The translations under genes were made by a program, and so were the position numbers. The notes below the pieces were generated by a model. That model was not told where the DNA came from. It did not search any database and worked only from the letters and a program-made list of their open reading frames with translations. DNA of 39,671 nucleotides, from the NCBI GenBank assembly GCA_018061755.1, contig JAGOTP010000010.1, forward strand, positions 1-39,671, written 5' to 3'. Of the stretch, positions 38,058 to 39,671 are shown piece after piece. Origin of the DNA: Patescibacteria group bacterium (GTDB lineage Bacteria; Patescibacteriota; Patescibacteriia; 2-12-FULL-60-25). The number at the start of each line of letters is the position of its first letter. Position 1 is the stretch's first letter.

Positions 38058-39671
38058 ATGTCCTTTGATACCGAGCCTCAGAAAAAGGCTGGTCCGGCTC
38101 TTGAGCTGACCAAACCGAAGTTAGAAAAAGGTCCTTCCAAGGCCGAATTGAAGCAGAAACAGATCGAAGAACACGCGGCGCTCGAAGACGAGCGCTTGTA
38201 CCGCAAAGGGGCCGCCGTCGTGAAGGATTTGATCGCGCCAGCTTCGATGCGGATCGAGCCATCCTTTGTGCGCTTGGGCGATATTTTCTGCCGTACGCTG
38301 TTCGTCGTGACCTATCCGCGTTACGTATCTGTTGGTTGGGCTTCGCCGGTTATCAACTTGAGTGCTCAGTTGGATATTTCGATGTTTTTCTACCCAATCA
38401 AATCGGATGTCATTTTGAAACAGTTGAAACGCAAGGTAGGTATTTTGGAGGCGCAGATTTTGTCCGACAACGAATCAGGCAAGCCACGCGATCCGATTAC
38501 AGAAACAGCCTTGCGTGACGTCGAGCAATTGCGTGATGATCTGACGCAGGGGATTGAGCACTTTTTTCAGTTTGCGTTCTATTGCACGTTCTATTCCAAA
38601 GACATGGATGAGTTGGAGCGTGTGACGACGCAAGTTGAAGGAACCTTCGCTTCGGCCTTGATTTATACGCGTCGTGCCTATTTCCAGTCCGAACAAGGCT
38701 TCAACTCGACGATGCCACTCTGCAATGATGAGCTGCAGATCACGTTCAACATGAGTACGTCGCCGATCGCGTCATCTTTTCCGTTCACATCAGCAGAACT
38801 CTCCAGTGACAACGGCATTTTGTACGGCATCAATCGGCATAATAATTCATTAATTTTGTTTGATCGCTTCTCGTTGCAGAACGCTAACGCCGTTATTTTT
38901 GCGACGTCGGGTGCAGGAAAGAGTTACGCCATCAAGCTTGAAATTGTTCGTTCGATGATGATGGGCGTTGATGTCATCGTCATCGACCCAGAGATGGAAT
39001 ATAAGCATCTGTCGGATGCCGTGGGCGGAACGTACATCAATATTTCATTATCATCCCGTTCCAAAATCAATCCGTTCGATTTGCCACGACCCAGCGGTGA
39101 AACGACCACGGCCGAAGATATTATTCGGAGTGCTGTCATCACAATCAAAGGTTTGTTGCGCTTGATGTTGGGCAAGCTCACGCCCCAAGAGGATTCCATT
39201 CTCGATCGTGCCTTGCTTGAAACGTATGCCAAGAAAGATATCGTGCCAGGCGCGGACCTGAGCAAGGTCGAACCGCCAATCATGCAAGATTTCCAGGATA
39301 TTCTAGAAGGCATGGAAGGTACGACTGATCTGATCGTCAAATTACGTAAGTTTACGGAAGGTACCTTTTCGGGTCTTTTGAATTCGCCAACAACGGTACA
39401 GATGAATAACCAGCTCGTGGTTTTCTCTGTGCGCGATCTAGAAGATGAACTGCGTCCAATGGCGATCTATACCATCGTGAACTACATCTGGAACGTGGTT
39501 CGTTCGGAACGCAAGAAGCGCATGCTTGTGATCGATGAAGCCTGGTGGTTGATGCAGTCTGAGGATTCGGCCAAGTTTATTTTTGCGCTCGTCAAACGTT
39601 GTCGCAAATACTATTTGGGCATCACGACCATCACGCAAGACGTGAATGACTTCTTAACTTCACCGTACGGC
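38058..39671 (+). CDS. VirB4-family conjugation/secretion ATPase (runs off the window)
   Basis: The first 538 residues are present and the gene continues past the right edge. VirB4 ATPases power assembly and substrate transfer in type IV systems at the inner membrane. Residues 1-60 are charged. Then come the VirB4 N-terminal region (GDIFCRTLFVVTYPRYVSVGW), the Walker A FATSGAGKSYAIK (about 282-294) and DVIVIDPEMEYKHL. The Walker B strand is RMLVIDEAWWLMQS (about 487-500) and GITTITQDVNDFL lies near the edge. I chose the ATG at 38058 because an extended -10 lies just upstream. It has no Shine-Dalgarno site. Its usual partner, the TraC-like gene, is 6.3 kb upstream. Confidence 0.93.
   Translation, partial: MSFDTEPQKKAGPALELTKPKLEKGPSKAELKQKQIEEHAALEDERLYRKGAAVVKDLIAPASMRIEPSFVRLGDIFCRTLFVVTYPRYVSVGWASPVINLSAQLDISMFFYPIKSDVILKQLKRKVGILEAQILSDNESGKPRDPITETALRDVEQLRDDLTQGIEHFFQFAFYCTFYSKDMDELERVTTQVEGTFASALIYTRRAYFQSEQGFNSTMPLCNDELQITFNMSTSPIASSFPFTSAELSSDNGILYGINRHNNSLILFDRFSLQNANAVIFATSGAGKSYAIKLEIVRSMMMGVDVIVIDPEMEYKHLSDAVGGTYINISLSSRSKINPFDLPRPSGETTTAEDIIRSAVITIKGLLRLMLGKLTPQEDSILDRALLETYAKKDIVPGADLSKVEPPIMQDFQDILEGMEGTTDLIVKLRKFTEGTFSGLLNSPTTVQMNNQLVVFSVRDLEDELRPMAIYTIVNYIWNVVRSERKKRMLVIDEAWWLMQSEDSAKFIFALVKRCRKYYLGITTITQDVNDFLTSPYG

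Noticed and set aside
31112-39671. TraC-like and VirB4 pieces as one gene recently broken by the island
   Set aside because: Each has its own start context, complete N-terminal features and family-like length. Such a split is usual in this group, so the island separates two genes rather than breaking one.
1-39671. CRISPR array, rRNA, IS transposase or phage integrase
   Set aside because: No spaced direct repeats, rRNA signatures or recombinase motifs were seen anywhere in the window.

Overview
The window reads as chromosomal DNA from a Candidate Phyla Radiation (Patescibacteria) bacterium with the standard bacterial code (TGA is a normal stop, for example in ftsW and murG). The evidence is the gene content. 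There is a lone MraY-FtsW-MurG trio, a LytR-CpsA-Psr protein, a stand-alone NifU-type Fe-S protein and a compact DprA-Pth-Der cluster. There is also the Patescibacteria-style type IV secretion-like cluster: a giant VirB6/TrbL-like membrane protein, a helical protein, PrgI, a short TraC-like protein and a VirB4 ATPase. The class or order cannot be fixed from sequence alone.

Layout. 1-2169: a WecA/TagO-type glycophosphotransferase, a DUF192 protein and ribosomal protein L21. 2200-3400: a GC-rich kynureninase-like gene that has lost its PLP lysine. 3451-6087: recR, ybaB and dnaB on the minus strand, with a long perfect inverted repeat between recR and ybaB. 6180-7780: an amino-acid permease and a small membrane protein behind a 28-bp palindrome. 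7777-10873: a WG-repeat-like protein downstream of folD (minus). 10951-12594: pyrG. 12600-13600: a GC-rich pseudokinase-like gene. 13667-14062: rpmA. 14203-18182: NifU-like protein, small membrane protein, mraY, ftsW, murG. 18218-25514: topA, then the LCP-der-pth-dprA operon (minus). 25622-39671: the type IV secretion-like cluster, running off the right end inside VirB4.

The striking feature is a 6.3-kb island (31781-38057) lying exactly between the TraC-like gene and the VirB4 ATPase gene, two genes that normally work together. It holds five genes of unknown function, four of them very GC-rich. They encode a one-TM protein with a Cys-rich end, a secreted protein with repeated Cys pairs, a coiled-coil/proline-rich protein, a two-TM protein and a small membrane protein. 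The island has its own expression grammar: strong TTGACA-17-TATAAA-type promoters (two nearly identical), leaders of roughly 140-200 nt with hairpins, mostly good Shine-Dalgarno sites, and three sequence-related terminator hairpins. The surrounding native genes mostly lack Shine-Dalgarno sites, and several have extended -10 promoters (TGN-TANNNT) only 1-16 nt from the start codon, implying leaderless or nearly leaderless mRNAs.

Two further GC-rich single genes (2257-3330 and 12747-13595) both encode apparent pseudoenzymes. Both start directly behind the terminator of the preceding native gene. Together with the 6.3-kb island they suggest a set of acquired or fast-evolving accessory genes placed into a conserved core. 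Function assignments for the island are inference only.
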